Positions 8,768 to 17,560 of a DNA stretch of 64,000 nucleotides are shown here, one piece after another. The notes under the pieces were generated by a model. That model saw only the letters and a list, made by a program, of their open reading frames with translations, did not search any database and had not been told where the DNA came from. The number at the start of each line of letters is the position of its first letter. Position 1 is the first letter of the stretch. A program made the translations under genes and the position numbers. The DNA comes from Pseudarthrobacter sp. W1I19 (lineage in GTDB: Bacteria; Actinomycetota; Actinomycetes; Actinomycetales; Micrococcaceae), in NCBI RefSeq assembly GCF_030817835.1, contig NZ_JAUSZR010000001.1, forward strand, positions 4,748,145 to 4,812,144, read 5' to 3'.

Positions 8768-8807
8768 CCGGTGGTTGAGCTTGTCGAAACCGGGTTTCGG
8801 GTTTGCT
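8768..8807. repeat. copy of the GGTTGAGCCTGTCGAAACC repeat, forming a hairpin
   Basis: GGTGGTTGAGC and TTGTCGAAACC are followed at once by a degenerate inverted copy (GTTTCGGGTTTGCTCAAC). The two pair into an imperfect hairpin between aspA and ansP. The same word recurs at 27551, 28259 and 45208. Confidence 0.7.
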
Positions 8808-8820
8808 CAACTGCCGGTGG

Positions 8821-10251
8821 TTATTTGCTGAGGTTGGCGAGGCGTTCGGGGCTGAGGAGTTCCTGGAGCTGGGTGTGGGTGAGGAGCCCGTGTTCGAGGA
8901 CGAGCTCGGCCACGCCCTTGCCGGTGGCGAGTGCTTCCTGGGCGATGGCGGTGGCGGTGGTGTAGCCGAGGTGGGGGTTGAGGGCGGTGACCAGGCCGAT
9001 GGACTGTTCGACTGTTTGGCGGAGGTGTTCGGTGTTTGCGGTGATGCCCTGGATGCAGCGTGCGGTGAGGGTGTGGCAGGCTGCTTCGAGGTGGGAGATG
9101 CTCTTGTGGAGGCTGTGGACGATGATGGGTTCGAAGGCGTTGAGTTGGAGTTGCCCGGCTTCGGCGGCCATGGTGATGGTCACGTCGTTGCCGATCACTT
9201 CGTAAGCGACCTGGGAGACGACTTCGGGGATGACCGGGTTGATCTTGCCGGGCATGATGGAGGAGCCGGACTGCACGGCGGGGAGGTTGATCTCGCCGAA
9301 CCCGGCGCGGGGGCCGGAGGAGAGCAGGCGCAGGTCGTTGCAGATTTTGGAGAGTTTCACGGCGACGCGTTTGAGCACGCCGGAGAGGTGGACGAACGCG
9401 CCGACGTCCTGGGTGGCTTCGATCAGGTCCGGGGCGGTGACCAGCGGCAGGCCGGTGATGGTGGCGAGGTGCCGGCAGGCGGTTTTGGCGTAGCCGGCGG
9501 GGGCGTTCAGGCCGGTGCCGATGGCGGTGGCGCCGAGGTTGATTTCGTGGATGAGCAGTTCGGCTTCGGCGAGGCGGAGCCGGTCTTCGCCGATGGTGAT
9601 GGCGTAGGTGCCGAATTCCTGGCCCAGGGTCATGGGCACGGCGTCCTGGAGCTGGGTGCGGCCCATTTTCACCACGGTGCGGAATTCCAGGGCTTTGGCG
9701 GCGCAGGCTTCTTCGAGTTCGGCCAGCGCGTCGAGCAGCTCCCGGGCGGCGAAGATGGTGCCCAGTTTCACGGCGGTGGGGTAGACGTCGTTGGTGGACT
9801 GGGAGAGGTTGACGTGGTCGTTGGGGTGCAGCCGGGCGTAGTCGCCCTTGGGGTGGCCCAGGATTTCCAGGGCGCGGTTGGCGATGACTTCGTTGGCGTT
9901 CATGTTCGAGGACGTTCCGGCGCCGCCCTGGATGACGTCCACCACGAACTGGTCGGCGAGGCGGCCGTTCATCACCTCGGTGCAGGCCTGCTCGATGGCG
10001 TCGGCGCGTTCGGCATCCAGGAGCCCGAGCTCGCGGTTGGTGCGGGCCGCGGCGAGTTTCACCGCGGCCAGGCCCCGGACCAAGTGCATGTTCGAGGACA
10101 GCTTCTGCCCGGTAATGGGAAAGTTCTCCACGGCCCGGAGCGTATGCACACCCCAGTACGCCCCGGCCGGGACGTCCCGGTCCCCCAACAAATCATGCTC
10201 AGACCGGACACCGGTTGCTGCGGTGTCTACGGCGGTTTCGATGGTAGTCAT
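8821..10251 (-). CDS. aspA: aspartate ammonia-lyase
   Basis: A 476-residue member of the aspartase/fumarase superfamily that converts L-aspartate to fumarate and ammonia. The superfamily signature GSSIMPGKINP lies near residue 327. STNDVYPTA, GGAGTSSNMNANE and GRTQLQDAVP fit aspartase better than class II fumarase (NANEVIANRALE). Its start is 6 bases after the asparaginase stop, with AAGGA overlapping that stop, so translation is probably coupled. Together with asparaginase it takes asparagine to fumarate plus two ammonia. Fumarase is the alternative, but the neighbours make aspartase far more likely. Confidence 0.94.
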   Translation of the reverse strand: MTTIETAVDTAATGVRSEHDLLGDRDVPAGAYWGVHTLRAVENFPITGQKLSSNMHLVRGLAAVKLAAARTNRELGLLDAERADAIEQACTEVMNGRLADQFVVDVIQGGAGTSSNMNANEVIANRALEILGHPKGDYARLHPNDHVNLSQSTNDVYPTAVKLGTIFAARELLDALAELEEACAAKALEFRTVVKMGRTQLQDAVPMTLGQEFGTYAITIGEDRLRLAEAELLIHEINLGATAIGTGLNAPAGYAKTACRHLATITGLPLVTAPDLIEATQDVGAFVHLSGVLKRVAVKLSKICNDLRLLSSGPRAGFGEINLPAVQSGSSIMPGKINPVIPEVVSQVAYEVIGNDVTITMAAEAGQLQLNAFEPIIVHSLHKSISHLEAACHTLTARCIQGITANTEHLRQTVEQSIGLVTALNPHLGYTTATAIAQEALATGKGVAELVLEHGLLTHTQLQELLSPERLANLSK

Positions 10252-10257
10252 GTGTCC

Positions 10258-11322
10258 TTACAGGGCTTCGTTGACGGGTACGGACGGTTGGTTCAGGAAG
10301 TCGGTCGCCTGCAGCAGGCCCACTTGACGGCCACCGCCGACAACCGGGATGGATGCGATTCTTGAGAGCGGTTCAACGTCCACACCGCTGGCCTCAAGCA
10401 GCTTTACGGTGGCTGGCATGCGGGCACGGTCGCCGCCGTCGGAAATCTTCACGGCAACGGCGCTGCCATCGGCCAGGCCCACCAGCTGCACGCCTTCAAA
10501 GCCGTCCTTGGCCACGGAGCCCGGGAGCAGGCGCATCAGTTCGGTGACGTCGCGGCCTTCCCCAGCCACCATGTCAGGGTGGCGCTGCATGGCGAGTCCG
10601 ACGGCGGCTTCCGCACTTTGGAGGGCTGGCCCGCCGTCGTCGTTCGTCCTCGCAGAACCAGCAGCGGCGTGGGCGATGCGGCCGAAGGCGCGGGCCATAC
10701 CGTGCAGCGTCAGGGCAAAGAGCGGCGTGCCGCAGCCGTCGGTGCTGAGCGCGAAGGGCTCCTCGCCCGTGAGCTCCCTGACCGTTCCGGCTACCAGCTG
10801 CTGCAGCGGGTGGGACGGGTCCAGGTAGCCCTGGACCGGCCAGCCGTTGATCACGCAGGTGGCGGCCATGGCGGCGTGCTTGCCCGAGCAGTTCTGGGTG
10901 AGTTGGGTGGCGCCGCCGCCGTTACGCAACCATTCTTCGCGTTCGGTCACGCCGTACGGCAGGTCCGAGCTGTTCTCAAAGTCATTGACGCTCAGGCCAT
11001 GCAGCTCGAGGATGCGCAGCGCTCCATCGCGGTGCTCTGCCGCGCCGGAATGGCTGGCCGCGGCCAGGGCCAGGAGGTCGGCCGGCAGGTCGAGCCTGGC
11101 GCGTACCATGGCGACGGCCTGAAGTGGCTTGAGCGAGGACCGGGGATAGAACGGCACGTGGGGATCGCCCGCGGAGGCCACTGTTGAACCGTCCGCCGCA
11201 ACAGCGATCGCCGAGCCGTAGTGCACGCTTTCCACGAGGCCGTCACGGACGGCTGCGACCAGGGGCTCGTGCGTGGGAAGCAAAACGGCAGTGTGGGCAG
11301 CGGAAAACACGGGGGAGGGCAT
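10258..11322 (-). CDS. L-asparaginase, class 3 (Rhizobium etli type)
   Basis: A 354-residue asparaginase of the family typified by R. etli ReAV, unrelated to the bacterial type I/II enzymes. It hydrolyses asparagine to aspartate and ammonia. The family's Ser-x-x-Lys pair appears at Ser62/Lys65 (SSLK). The zinc-site residues appear as CSGK (Cys145, Lys148) and DGCG (Cys197). No signal peptide is present, so it acts in the cytoplasm, in line with the permease two genes downstream. It lies 27 bases after the regulator gene and 6 bases before aspA. Activity is inferred from conserved residues and context. Confidence 0.92.
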   Translation of the reverse strand: MPSPVFSAAHTAVLLPTHEPLVAAVRDGLVESVHYGSAIAVAADGSTVASAGDPHVPFYPRSSLKPLQAVAMVRARLDLPADLLALAAASHSGAAEHRDGALRILELHGLSVNDFENSSDLPYGVTEREEWLRNGGGATQLTQNCSGKHAAMAATCVINGWPVQGYLDPSHPLQQLVAGTVRELTGEEPFALSTDGCGTPLFALTLHGMARAFGRIAHAAAGSARTNDDGGPALQSAEAAVGLAMQRHPDMVAGEGRDVTELMRLLPGSVAKDGFEGVQLVGLADGSAVAVKISDGGDRARMPATVKLLEASGVDVEPLSRIASIPVVGGGRQVGLLQATDFLNQPSVPVNEAL

Positions 11323-11349
11323 GGGGTCCTTGGATGTTTGTTGCGGTAG

Positions 11350-12057
11350 TTAGTTGCTGAGGATGGATTCGAGGGCAAGGCCCACGGCCTGGAGGTGGCG
11401 GGCCATGGCGGCACGCGCTTTTTCGGCGGAACCGGCTTCGATGGCGGCCAGGATCTCCTGGTGTTCCACATCTGAGGCGTGCTGCCGGTCTGCCACCATG
11501 TTCAGTGTCTCGGACTGGTGGGCCAGGGCGTCGCGGATGTCAGCCACCACGCTGGCGAATACCTTGTTGCCGCTGGCGCGGGCAATCGCGGCGTGGAAGC
11601 TCGAGTCCAGGGCCACCCAGGACTCGGGATCGGTTTCGGTGGCCATTGCCGCAACGATGTGGCGTAGCGTTTCCAGTTCATCATCGCTGCGGCGCTCGGC
11701 GGCCAGCCCGGCTGCGGGAACTTCGATATGCGGGCGTGCCTCGGTCAAGTCCCGGGCCGAATACTGGCCCAGCGTGAGATCGTTGGCCACCTTGTTGGAC
11801 ACCACGAATGTTCCCTTGCCCGTTTTGGTCACCGTGAGGCCCAGCGCGGTACAGGAGCGGAGCGCTTCCCGGATCACCGAGCGGCTTACGGCGTACTGCT
11901 GGGAAAGCGTGGCTTCGGAACTGAGCTTGCTGCCCACTGCCAGCCGTCCGGACTCGACGTCCTGACGGATAGCGTTGAACACTGCTTCGGCAGCACTAAG
12001 CCGTGCGAGCGGAAGAGATGCAGGCTGTCCTGCTGTCCGGCTGTCTGACAGGTTCAC
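11350..12057 (-). CDS. GntR-family (FadR/FCD) regulator of the asparagine cluster
   Basis: A 235-residue regulator. The N-terminal GntR winged helix is at about residues 20-90 (LSSEATLSQQYAVSRSVIRE is the recognition region). The C-terminal FCD effector domain has the metal-binding pattern DSSFHAAI and VEHQEILAAI. GTG at 12057 gives the full domain. It is the first gene of the cluster, 27 bases before asparaginase, so it probably controls its own operon with asparagine, aspartate or a related acid as effector (inferred). No clear palindromic operator was found in the 175 bases upstream. Confidence 0.88.
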   Translation of the reverse strand: MNLSDSRTAGQPASLPLARLSAAEAVFNAIRQDVESGRLAVGSKLSSEATLSQQYAVSRSVIREALRSCTALGLTVTKTGKGTFVVSNKVANDLTLGQYSARDLTEARPHIEVPAAGLAAERRSDDELETLRHIVAAMATETDPESWVALDSSFHAAIARASGNKVFASVVADIRDALAHQSETLNMVADRQHASDVEHQEILAAIEAGSAEKARAAMARHLQAVGLALESILSN

Positions 12058-12232
12058 GCCTTAAATATGGCAGGGGTCACAGCTACTGTCAAGACTGGTC
12101 CCTGATAGCGGGTTCGGGCTACTGCGACCTGTCGGCACGTTCGTGCCGGAAGGCTCTGTCCATCCGGCCCTCGGCGGCGGTAAAGTTTTGAAAGAGGATA
12201 AATCGGAACGGTCGTACCTATAGGAGGCTGCC

Positions 12233-12493
12233 ATCAAAGCGTCCTTTGCCGATCGCCTCGCCGCTGAGGTACGGGCCCGTCGTGCCGTCCTCAGGTTGAC
12301 GCAGCACGATCTCGCCCAGCTGGCCGGGGTATCGGAGCGCTTCGTGCGGTTCGTGGAGCAAGGCAAACAAAGCGTCCAGCTGGACTCACTCCTGGCGCTC
12401 CTCGATACGCTCGGTTTGGAACTCCAGCTCGGTACACGCCGTACTGCCCCTTCGGCCGCGGTGGTGCCAGGTTCTGAAGAGGCCAGGCCGTGA
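12233..12493 (+). CDS. hipB: HipB-like antitoxin with apparent ATC start
   Basis: An 86-residue HTH_3/XRE protein: LTQHDLAQLAGVSERFVRFV followed by the HipB-type QSVQLDSLLALLDTLGLEL. It should bind the operon promoter and neutralise HipA. An ideal TAGGAGG (12221-12227) sits 5 bases before ATC (12233), where homologues would have ATG (MKASFADRL). An in-frame TAG at 12221 excludes any earlier start. The next possible start, TTG 12296, lacks a good ribosome site and would remove helix 1 of the HTH. So either AUC is used, a rare start, or a point change has crippled the antitoxin. The 3' end overlaps hipA by 4 bases (GTGA). Confidence 0.8.
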   Translation: MKASFADRLAAEVRARRAVLRLTQHDLAQLAGVSERFVRFVEQGKQSVQLDSLLALLDTLGLELQLGTRRTAPSAAVVPGSEEARP

Positions 12494-13752
12494 GGCACCG
12501 CATCGCGGACATCTATAAAGCGGGAGTCCTTGCCGCACGGCTCGAGCGGCACGACGGCGGAACCAAGTTCAGCTATCTGCCCGGCTACCTGCAAAACGGT
12601 GGTCTCGCCGTCGCCACCTCCCTGCCGCTCACCACCGATCCTGTCCTCTCAGGCGCCGGGGCCGCCCCACCGTATTTCACCGGCCTGCTGCCGGAGGGCC
12701 GCCGCCTCAACGCGCTGCGGCGTTCCATCAAAACCAGTGCGGACGATGACCTGTCCCTGCTGATTGCAGCCGGCGGCAATCCAGTGGGAGATGTCCAGAT
12801 CGTAGGGCATGGGGAATCCTTGAACCGGGACGAACATGCGGTCCAGCTGGATCCGCAGCGCGTTTTGGACTTCGATCAACTGCTCGGCGATCCGGACCTC
12901 ATAGATCCCGTGGCCCTGGCGGGGGTGCAGGACAAGTTGTCCGCCGGGATGATTTCGGTTCCTGTGGCGAGTACGGGACGCCAATACATCCTCAAACTCA
13001 ACGCGCCCGAGTTCCCGCATGTGGTGGAGAACGAGTTCGTGATGTTCCGCTACGCCGCGAAGCTTCGGATCCCGCTCAGCCCCGTCCAACTGATCCGCGA
13101 TGTTGCCGGCCGGCCAGGACTGCTGGTGGAGCGCTTTGACCGCGTCCCCGGACCTGCGATACCTCCGGATAACGGGCCCGGCGACGTGCGGCGTCTCGCG
13201 GTGGAGGACGGGGCCCAGGTGCTGAAGCTCTACCCGGCGGATAAGTACAACGTGGGGTACGGCCAGGTTTGCCACGCCCTCGCGGACCACTGCTCGGCGC
13301 CGCTTCCTGCGCTCCGGAACCTGGCAATCCAAGGGGCCTACGCCTGGCTGACCGGCAACGGTGACCTGCACGCAAAGAACGTATCGATGGTCCAGCAGCC
13401 ACACGGCGAGTGGACCATCGCGCCGGTCTACGACATTCCCTCCACCGTGGTTTACGGCGATAAAACCCTTGCCTTGACCGTCGGCGGAAAGCGGACCGGG
13501 ATTTCACGCCGCCAGTTCCTGGGCTGGGGTACCGAGCTGGGACTGACCGACCGCGCAGCGGCCCAGGTTGTGGAGATCGCGCTCAAGGCGTCGGCCCCTC
13601 TGATCGCAGATCTGGAATCAGGGACGGCTTTCCGTTTCTTGAGGGGAGCCGGGACAAAATCCAACGACGACGGCGGCTCGCCCTTTCCTGACCTGGTCAC
13701 CAGGGCATGGGTCAAGGAGTTGAAGCACCGCCGCAGGCTGATGGAAGGCTGA
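12490..13752 (+). CDS. hipA: HipA-family serine/threonine kinase toxin
   Basis: A 420-residue HipA-type kinase; the E. coli member phosphorylates glutamyl-tRNA synthetase and causes growth arrest. Residues about 1-110 form the N-terminal subdomain (FTGLLPEGRRLNALR). VALAGVQDKLSAG and YILKLN give the glycine loop and ATP-binding lysine. GDLHAKN holds the catalytic Asp and Asn, and APVYDIPST is the metal-binding DFG-like segment. The GTG start overlaps the hipB stop, so the two are coupled. All key kinase residues appear intact, so the toxin should be active if expressed. Confidence 0.92.
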   Translation: MRHRIADIYKAGVLAARLERHDGGTKFSYLPGYLQNGGLAVATSLPLTTDPVLSGAGAAPPYFTGLLPEGRRLNALRRSIKTSADDDLSLLIAAGGNPVGDVQIVGHGESLNRDEHAVQLDPQRVLDFDQLLGDPDLIDPVALAGVQDKLSAGMISVPVASTGRQYILKLNAPEFPHVVENEFVMFRYAAKLRIPLSPVQLIRDVAGRPGLLVERFDRVPGPAIPPDNGPGDVRRLAVEDGAQVLKLYPADKYNVGYGQVCHALADHCSAPLPALRNLAIQGAYAWLTGNGDLHAKNVSMVQQPHGEWTIAPVYDIPSTVVYGDKTLALTVGGKRTGISRRQFLGWGTELGLTDRAAAQVVEIALKASAPLIADLESGTAFRFLRGAGTKSNDDGGSPFPDLVTRAWVKELKHRRRLMEG

Positions 13753-13758
13753 GCGGCC

Positions 13759-14700
13759 TCAGCCGGATTCGGACCACCGAAGCACGCGCAAGGCGCGGAG
13801 GGTGTTCCACCGGCTTGGTTGTCCATCTCCGTCTTCCAGCTCGAAGTGGACCTTTCCGGGGTGGGTGTTCTCCAGCAGCCACCGGCCGTCCGGCTGCTCC
13901 TTGGATCTCACGGCTTCGACGGCCTCGTCAACCCGTTTGTCGGGGGTGCCACCGGCGGCCCGGAAGTAGTCAAGCCCGCGGAGCACGTCGTAGAACCAGC
14001 GGGTGGGGTAGGAAAACTGCAGCCAGTCACTGCTGATAAGTTCACGGCTGGATCTGCGCCGCAGCAACCCACGCTCCAGCAGGTATTCTTCCCCGCCGCG
14101 CCGGGCCTTGCGGGATTCAGGTGTTCCCCCAGTGGCCCGCTCATATTCAAGAAGCCCCTCAAGGACGCAGATGGTGGTGTGGAAGGACGAACGGGTGGAC
14201 CCTCGTTCGGCTTCGCAGTTCCAGCCGCCGTCGGGCAGCTGTTCGCGGGTCAGCCGCTCCACCACCGTGTCCACGTTCTGTCCGAAGTAGGCGCCCAGTG
14301 CCACCGTCATGCCGTTGATGCAGGGTTCAACTTCGCCGGCGAAGAAGAGCTGGTTGCCTTCCTCCCAGCGGCTGTTCTCGCGGACCAGTTTGATGGCGTG
14401 CCGGGCTTCCCGGCTCGCGGGATCCAGGCCCAAATCCCTCAGCAGCAACAGGCTGTAAGTGGTCGCCGTCCAGGGCTGGCTGTCGGGATCGTCGTCGGTG
14501 GCCGGCCAGTACGTGCCGCCCGCCCATTGACCGTCCATGTCCTGAAGGGCCAAAAGTCTGGCTCCCCAGCCTTCGGTGGCAATGCGCTCCCGCTCAGCTT
14601 GAACGTCATTAACCGAAGCATCCGTCAGGTCGCGCAGGGCCTGCCACCTGATGGCGGGATCACCGTCGAGCAGCCAATCGAGCACGTCCATTGGCATCAC
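13759..14700 (-). CDS. squalene-cyclase-like alpha/alpha-toroid protein
   Basis: A 313-residue protein built from prenyltransferase/squalene-cyclase type repeats: LPDGGWNCE, EQPDGRWLLE and QDMDGQWAGG are QW-like repeats. At 313 residues it has only one toroid's worth of repeats, against about 630 for true squalene-hopene cyclases, and no DxDD protonation motif is seen. Cyclase activity is therefore doubtful. It starts 4 bases after the end of the next gene upstream on the same strand (14704-15321), suggesting an operon. No specific function can be assigned. Confidence 0.7.
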   Translation of the reverse strand: MMPMDVLDWLLDGDPAIRWQALRDLTDASVNDVQAERERIATEGWGARLLALQDMDGQWAGGTYWPATDDDPDSQPWTATTYSLLLLRDLGLDPASREARHAIKLVRENSRWEEGNQLFFAGEVEPCINGMTVALGAYFGQNVDTVVERLTREQLPDGGWNCEAERGSTRSSFHTTICVLEGLLEYERATGGTPESRKARRGGEEYLLERGLLRRRSSRELISSDWLQFSYPTRWFYDVLRGLDYFRAAGGTPDKRVDEAVEAVRSKEQPDGRWLLENTHPGKVHFELEDGDGQPSRWNTLRALRVLRWSESG

Positions 14701-14703
14701 CGC

Positions 14704-15321
14704 TCAGAGGTGCTGGATGCCTGCCCGCTGCATGGCGTCCTTATAGATCTCCACGTTCTTGGCCAGCAGCTCTTCCTGTTTGGCTTCGGAGACAGCAAAG
14801 GCCCGGCCCCCGAGGGCCGTGGCCTTGTACACCTTGATGCCGCTGTTCTTCAGCGATGAGTGGTAGGTCTTTTCGAACAGGGTCAGGAAGGTGGCGGCGT
14901 CCGTGCCGTGGGCGATGATGGCCGACACCCGGGAGTTGATCTTAAGGAACTGGCGGAAGGGCCGCAGGCCGTCTGTCTTTTCCTGCACGCTCAGTGCCGA
15001 TGGCATCCCTGGGTCACGGACCCACGGGTAGGCGTTCCAAGGCATAACGTAGCGGGAGTCCAGCTCGGCAAGCTCGTAGATCTGGGTGGCGCGGCGCGCC
15101 GCTTCGTCGTCGTTGTAGTGCGAGACGAAGCCGGACTCGGTGCCCTTTCCCGGGCTTACCTGCAGGCTGACTATCCGGCATTCATCCTCGTCGTGAACCG
15201 GGTCGATGTAGGGGACGGTTGAGCCCGGCTTCTTTTCCATTAGTTCGTCGCAAAGCTGGGTTACCTTCGCGATGTTCGGTTCCTGTAGCAGGGCTTTCTT
15301 TTCGTCCCAATCAATCGTCAC
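14704..15321 (-). CDS. uracil-DNA-glycosylase-like protein
   Basis: A 205-residue protein. The strongest clue is VMPWNAYPWV (about residues 92-101), which resembles the conserved Pro-Trp-Asn-Ala-Tyr-Pro segment in some uracil-DNA-glycosylase superfamily proteins. A late AIIAHGTDA could serve the position of the glycosylase histidine segment. The GTG start has GGGAG upstream. DNA-repair function is tentative; a structural search would decide. It probably shares a transcript with the toroid-repeat gene that follows. Confidence 0.5.
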   Translation of the reverse strand: MTIDWDEKKALLQEPNIAKVTQLCDELMEKKPGSTVPYIDPVHDEDECRIVSLQVSPGKGTESGFVSHYNDDEAARRATQIYELAELDSRYVMPWNAYPWVRDPGMPSALSVQEKTDGLRPFRQFLKINSRVSAIIAHGTDAATFLTLFEKTYHSSLKNSGIKVYKATALGGRAFAVSEAKQEELLAKNVEIYKDAMQRAGIQHL

Positions 15322-15436
15322 GATTTCTCCCTCAGCAGCAAGGCGTCCAGAAACAGGCGTCTTATGCCACTCTACGCTTCTGGGCTTGAGGGTGGGCAGG
15401 GGAAGTTCTGTCTCCCTTCTGCCGCGGATGGTGTGC

Positions 15437-16929
15437 TCACATCAGGAGCTTGGCTTTGCGGGCCCGTTTGAGCGCCTTCATTCGGTGCCTCAACGTCCGG
15501 CGACGGCGGGACGGCGGCGGTTTAGGAGGTACAGCCACAGCCAGGGCTGTGCCGGGCAGGGGTGGTGCAGTCGAGAGGCATGTGTAACCGGTTGGTGTTC
15601 GAGTTTCCACCGAGTGCCGCCGCTCAGGCCCAGTGACAGTTCGGGCTGTCCACCCGTGCGCTTCTTTCGCGTGGTTGCAGGCTTCGCAGAGGCCGTGGCC
15701 GTTGGTGCTGGCAGTTGGTCCGCCATTGTGCCAGGGGATGATGTGGTCGTGATGGCGGATGGGCGCGTCGCAGTAGGGGGTGCGGCAGGTGTCGTCGCGT
15801 ACTTGGATGAACCGGCGGAGCCCGGACGGAAACAGCCGGGCTTTGGAGTCCATCGCGACCAGCTCCCCATTCATCGGGGCCGTGTAAGCCGGCGAAGCCA
15901 GACGTTGAGTCGGGGGCTCTCCGTGAGTCCCAGGCCTGCTGGTGCTGGGCCAGCCGGTCTGGGTCCCGCAGATCCTGAGTCGACTGCTTCAACGACAGTG
16001 GATTTCGCATCTGCCATCAGCTCACCCCGGATGGCTTTCCTGGCCCATTCGCCGGGGACGATGCCGTAGCCGGTGAGGCGGGCGGGTTCGCTGTCCCCTT
16101 GGAAGAGGGTGCGGTCGGTCATGACGAGCTGGAGATCGATGCCGGTGTAGCCGCCCGGGGTGCCGGTGACGCATTCGACGAGCTGGTCGGCCATGGTGTT
16201 TCCCTTGGAACGCTCATCCCCGGAGGACTTCAGAGTTTCGGCGTGGCGGGTCAGCGCCGCGTAGGCAGCCACGCCTTGGGCGGCCGGGAGGAGGGCGGTC
16301 AGGCGGGTCATGGTGTCCGGCGCCGGACGCAGCGTCACGGTCCGCTCATTAACAGCGTGGCTGGCCCGTTTGGCGACCGAGTGTGGGTCCCGCCGGTACG
16401 CCGCAGCCCGGACGGCGGCGATGACGGTCCGGTCCCCGCAGCCGGCCAGGGACCCGGTGTCCGCGGCGATCTCTTCATCCACAGCGGCCCGGTCCTCAAC
16501 CGACAGGCAGGCTGTTTCCTTCACCACCAGGGTGGCCCGCCACTCATTCAACTGCCCGGACTCAAGGGCTGCGAACGTGTGGGGCATCTCGATCACCAAG
16601 GCTTTTCCCAAACCCAGCAACCGGGCGCCACGGGACGGTGACTCCCGACGCGCCAGAGCGATTTCCGCTCCCACCCCGGCACCGAGTTCATCCGCCGGAA
16701 CACCCGCGGCGGCCTGTTCCTGCCGGGCGGCAAGATCGTAGGCCGCGGCGATCCGTGCCTGCTTAGCCGCGGCAGCGGACTTCACATCCTCCAGCTCCCG
16801 CATCTGGTCAATCATTCTTTGCCTGTCAGCAGCGGGACGCACCGATGACAAGACGCGCAGGACATCCGCAACAACAGGCCCAGGAAGGCCAACCACCTCC
16901 CGCTGCCCCGCCGTCGTGACCGCTTCCAT
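15437..16929 (-). pseudogene. DUF222-HNH endonuclease, single-base frameshift
   Basis: The DUF222 part runs from ATG 16929 to about 15890. The HNH part continues in another frame (15437-15874) with CRTPYCDAP and [12 protein letters not shown], including the Cys pair and the DHIIPW core, followed by CEACN. At the join the first frame ends [14 protein letters not shown], whereas intact relatives would continue RRLYTAP. Restoring one T near 15889 joins the two frames. These proteins are very common in Micrococcales, often in many copies, and may belong to mobile DNA. Either the gene is recently broken or there is a base-calling error in a TT(T) run. Confidence 0.85.
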
Positions 16930-17010
16930 AAACAAAGTCTGCCAGCAGGGTGAGACATAACCCGGTTACCGACCTTACTATGTGGATAAACCACCAACTG
17001 CCTCGACGCC

Positions 17011-17535
17011 ATGCTGTTCAATGTAGGGATGCAGTTCACCAGGAAGGGCCTGAAAGACGACGGTTTTACAGGCTTCAGGCCGTTCAAGGACCTCGACGCC
17101 ATGCGGGTGCCGCAGGGGACGGGCGTCTTCGCCGTCCTCCGGCCGGAGGGGTTTCAACCGGATTTTCTCAAGAACAGCACAGCCGGGGTCTTCAAGAAGA
17201 AGGACCCGTCGCTGCCGGAGCCGGAGCTGAAAGCCGCATGGGTGGAGGGCGCCGTCGTTCTATACGTGGGCAAGGCCGGCCCGGGCAGCAAGGGCAACCG
17301 CGGGCTGAGACGGCAGGTCCAGGAGTTCCTGGACTTCGGGCAGGGCAAACCGCCGGGCCATTGGGACGGCCGCCTGGTCTGGCAACTCAAGAACGCAGCG
17401 CAACTGCTGATGGCCTGGAAGGAACTGCCCGCCGAAGCGCTCAACATGGCAGAAGCGGAGTATCACACAGCCTTCGTCGAGGAGTACGGGAAACTGCCCT
17501 TCGCAAACCTCGTGAGGGCCCGCATCAAAAACTGA
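17011..17535 (+). CDS. GIY-YIG-like hypothetical protein
   Basis: A 174-residue protein with features of a diverged GIY-YIG fold: GVFAVLRPEGF is a weak first strand, VVLYVGKAG matches the second (YxG) strand, and RGLRRQVQEFLDFG matches the helix carrying the catalytic Arg. The usual catalytic Glu is not evident. HWDGRLVWQL follows. ATG 17011 and ATG 17029 are both possible starts and neither has a convincing Shine-Dalgarno. Function is unknown; nuclease activity should not be assumed. Confidence 0.6.
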   Translation: MLFNVGMQFTRKGLKDDGFTGFRPFKDLDAMRVPQGTGVFAVLRPEGFQPDFLKNSTAGVFKKKDPSLPEPELKAAWVEGAVVLYVGKAGPGSKGNRGLRRQVQEFLDFGQGKPPGHWDGRLVWQLKNAAQLLMAWKELPAEALNMAEAEYHTAFVEEYGKLPFANLVRARIKN

Positions 17536-17560
17536 ACCGGACCAAAAGCCAAAAAGGGGG

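Noticed and set aside
8803..10365. 520-codon plus-strand frame
   Set aside because: Antisense to aspA and part of the asparaginase gene; Gly/Asp/Val-rich composition typical of a shadow frame.
12061..12594. 177-codon minus-strand frame over hipB
   Set aside because: Antisense to hipB and the hipA start; Ser/Arg/Pro-rich shadow composition.
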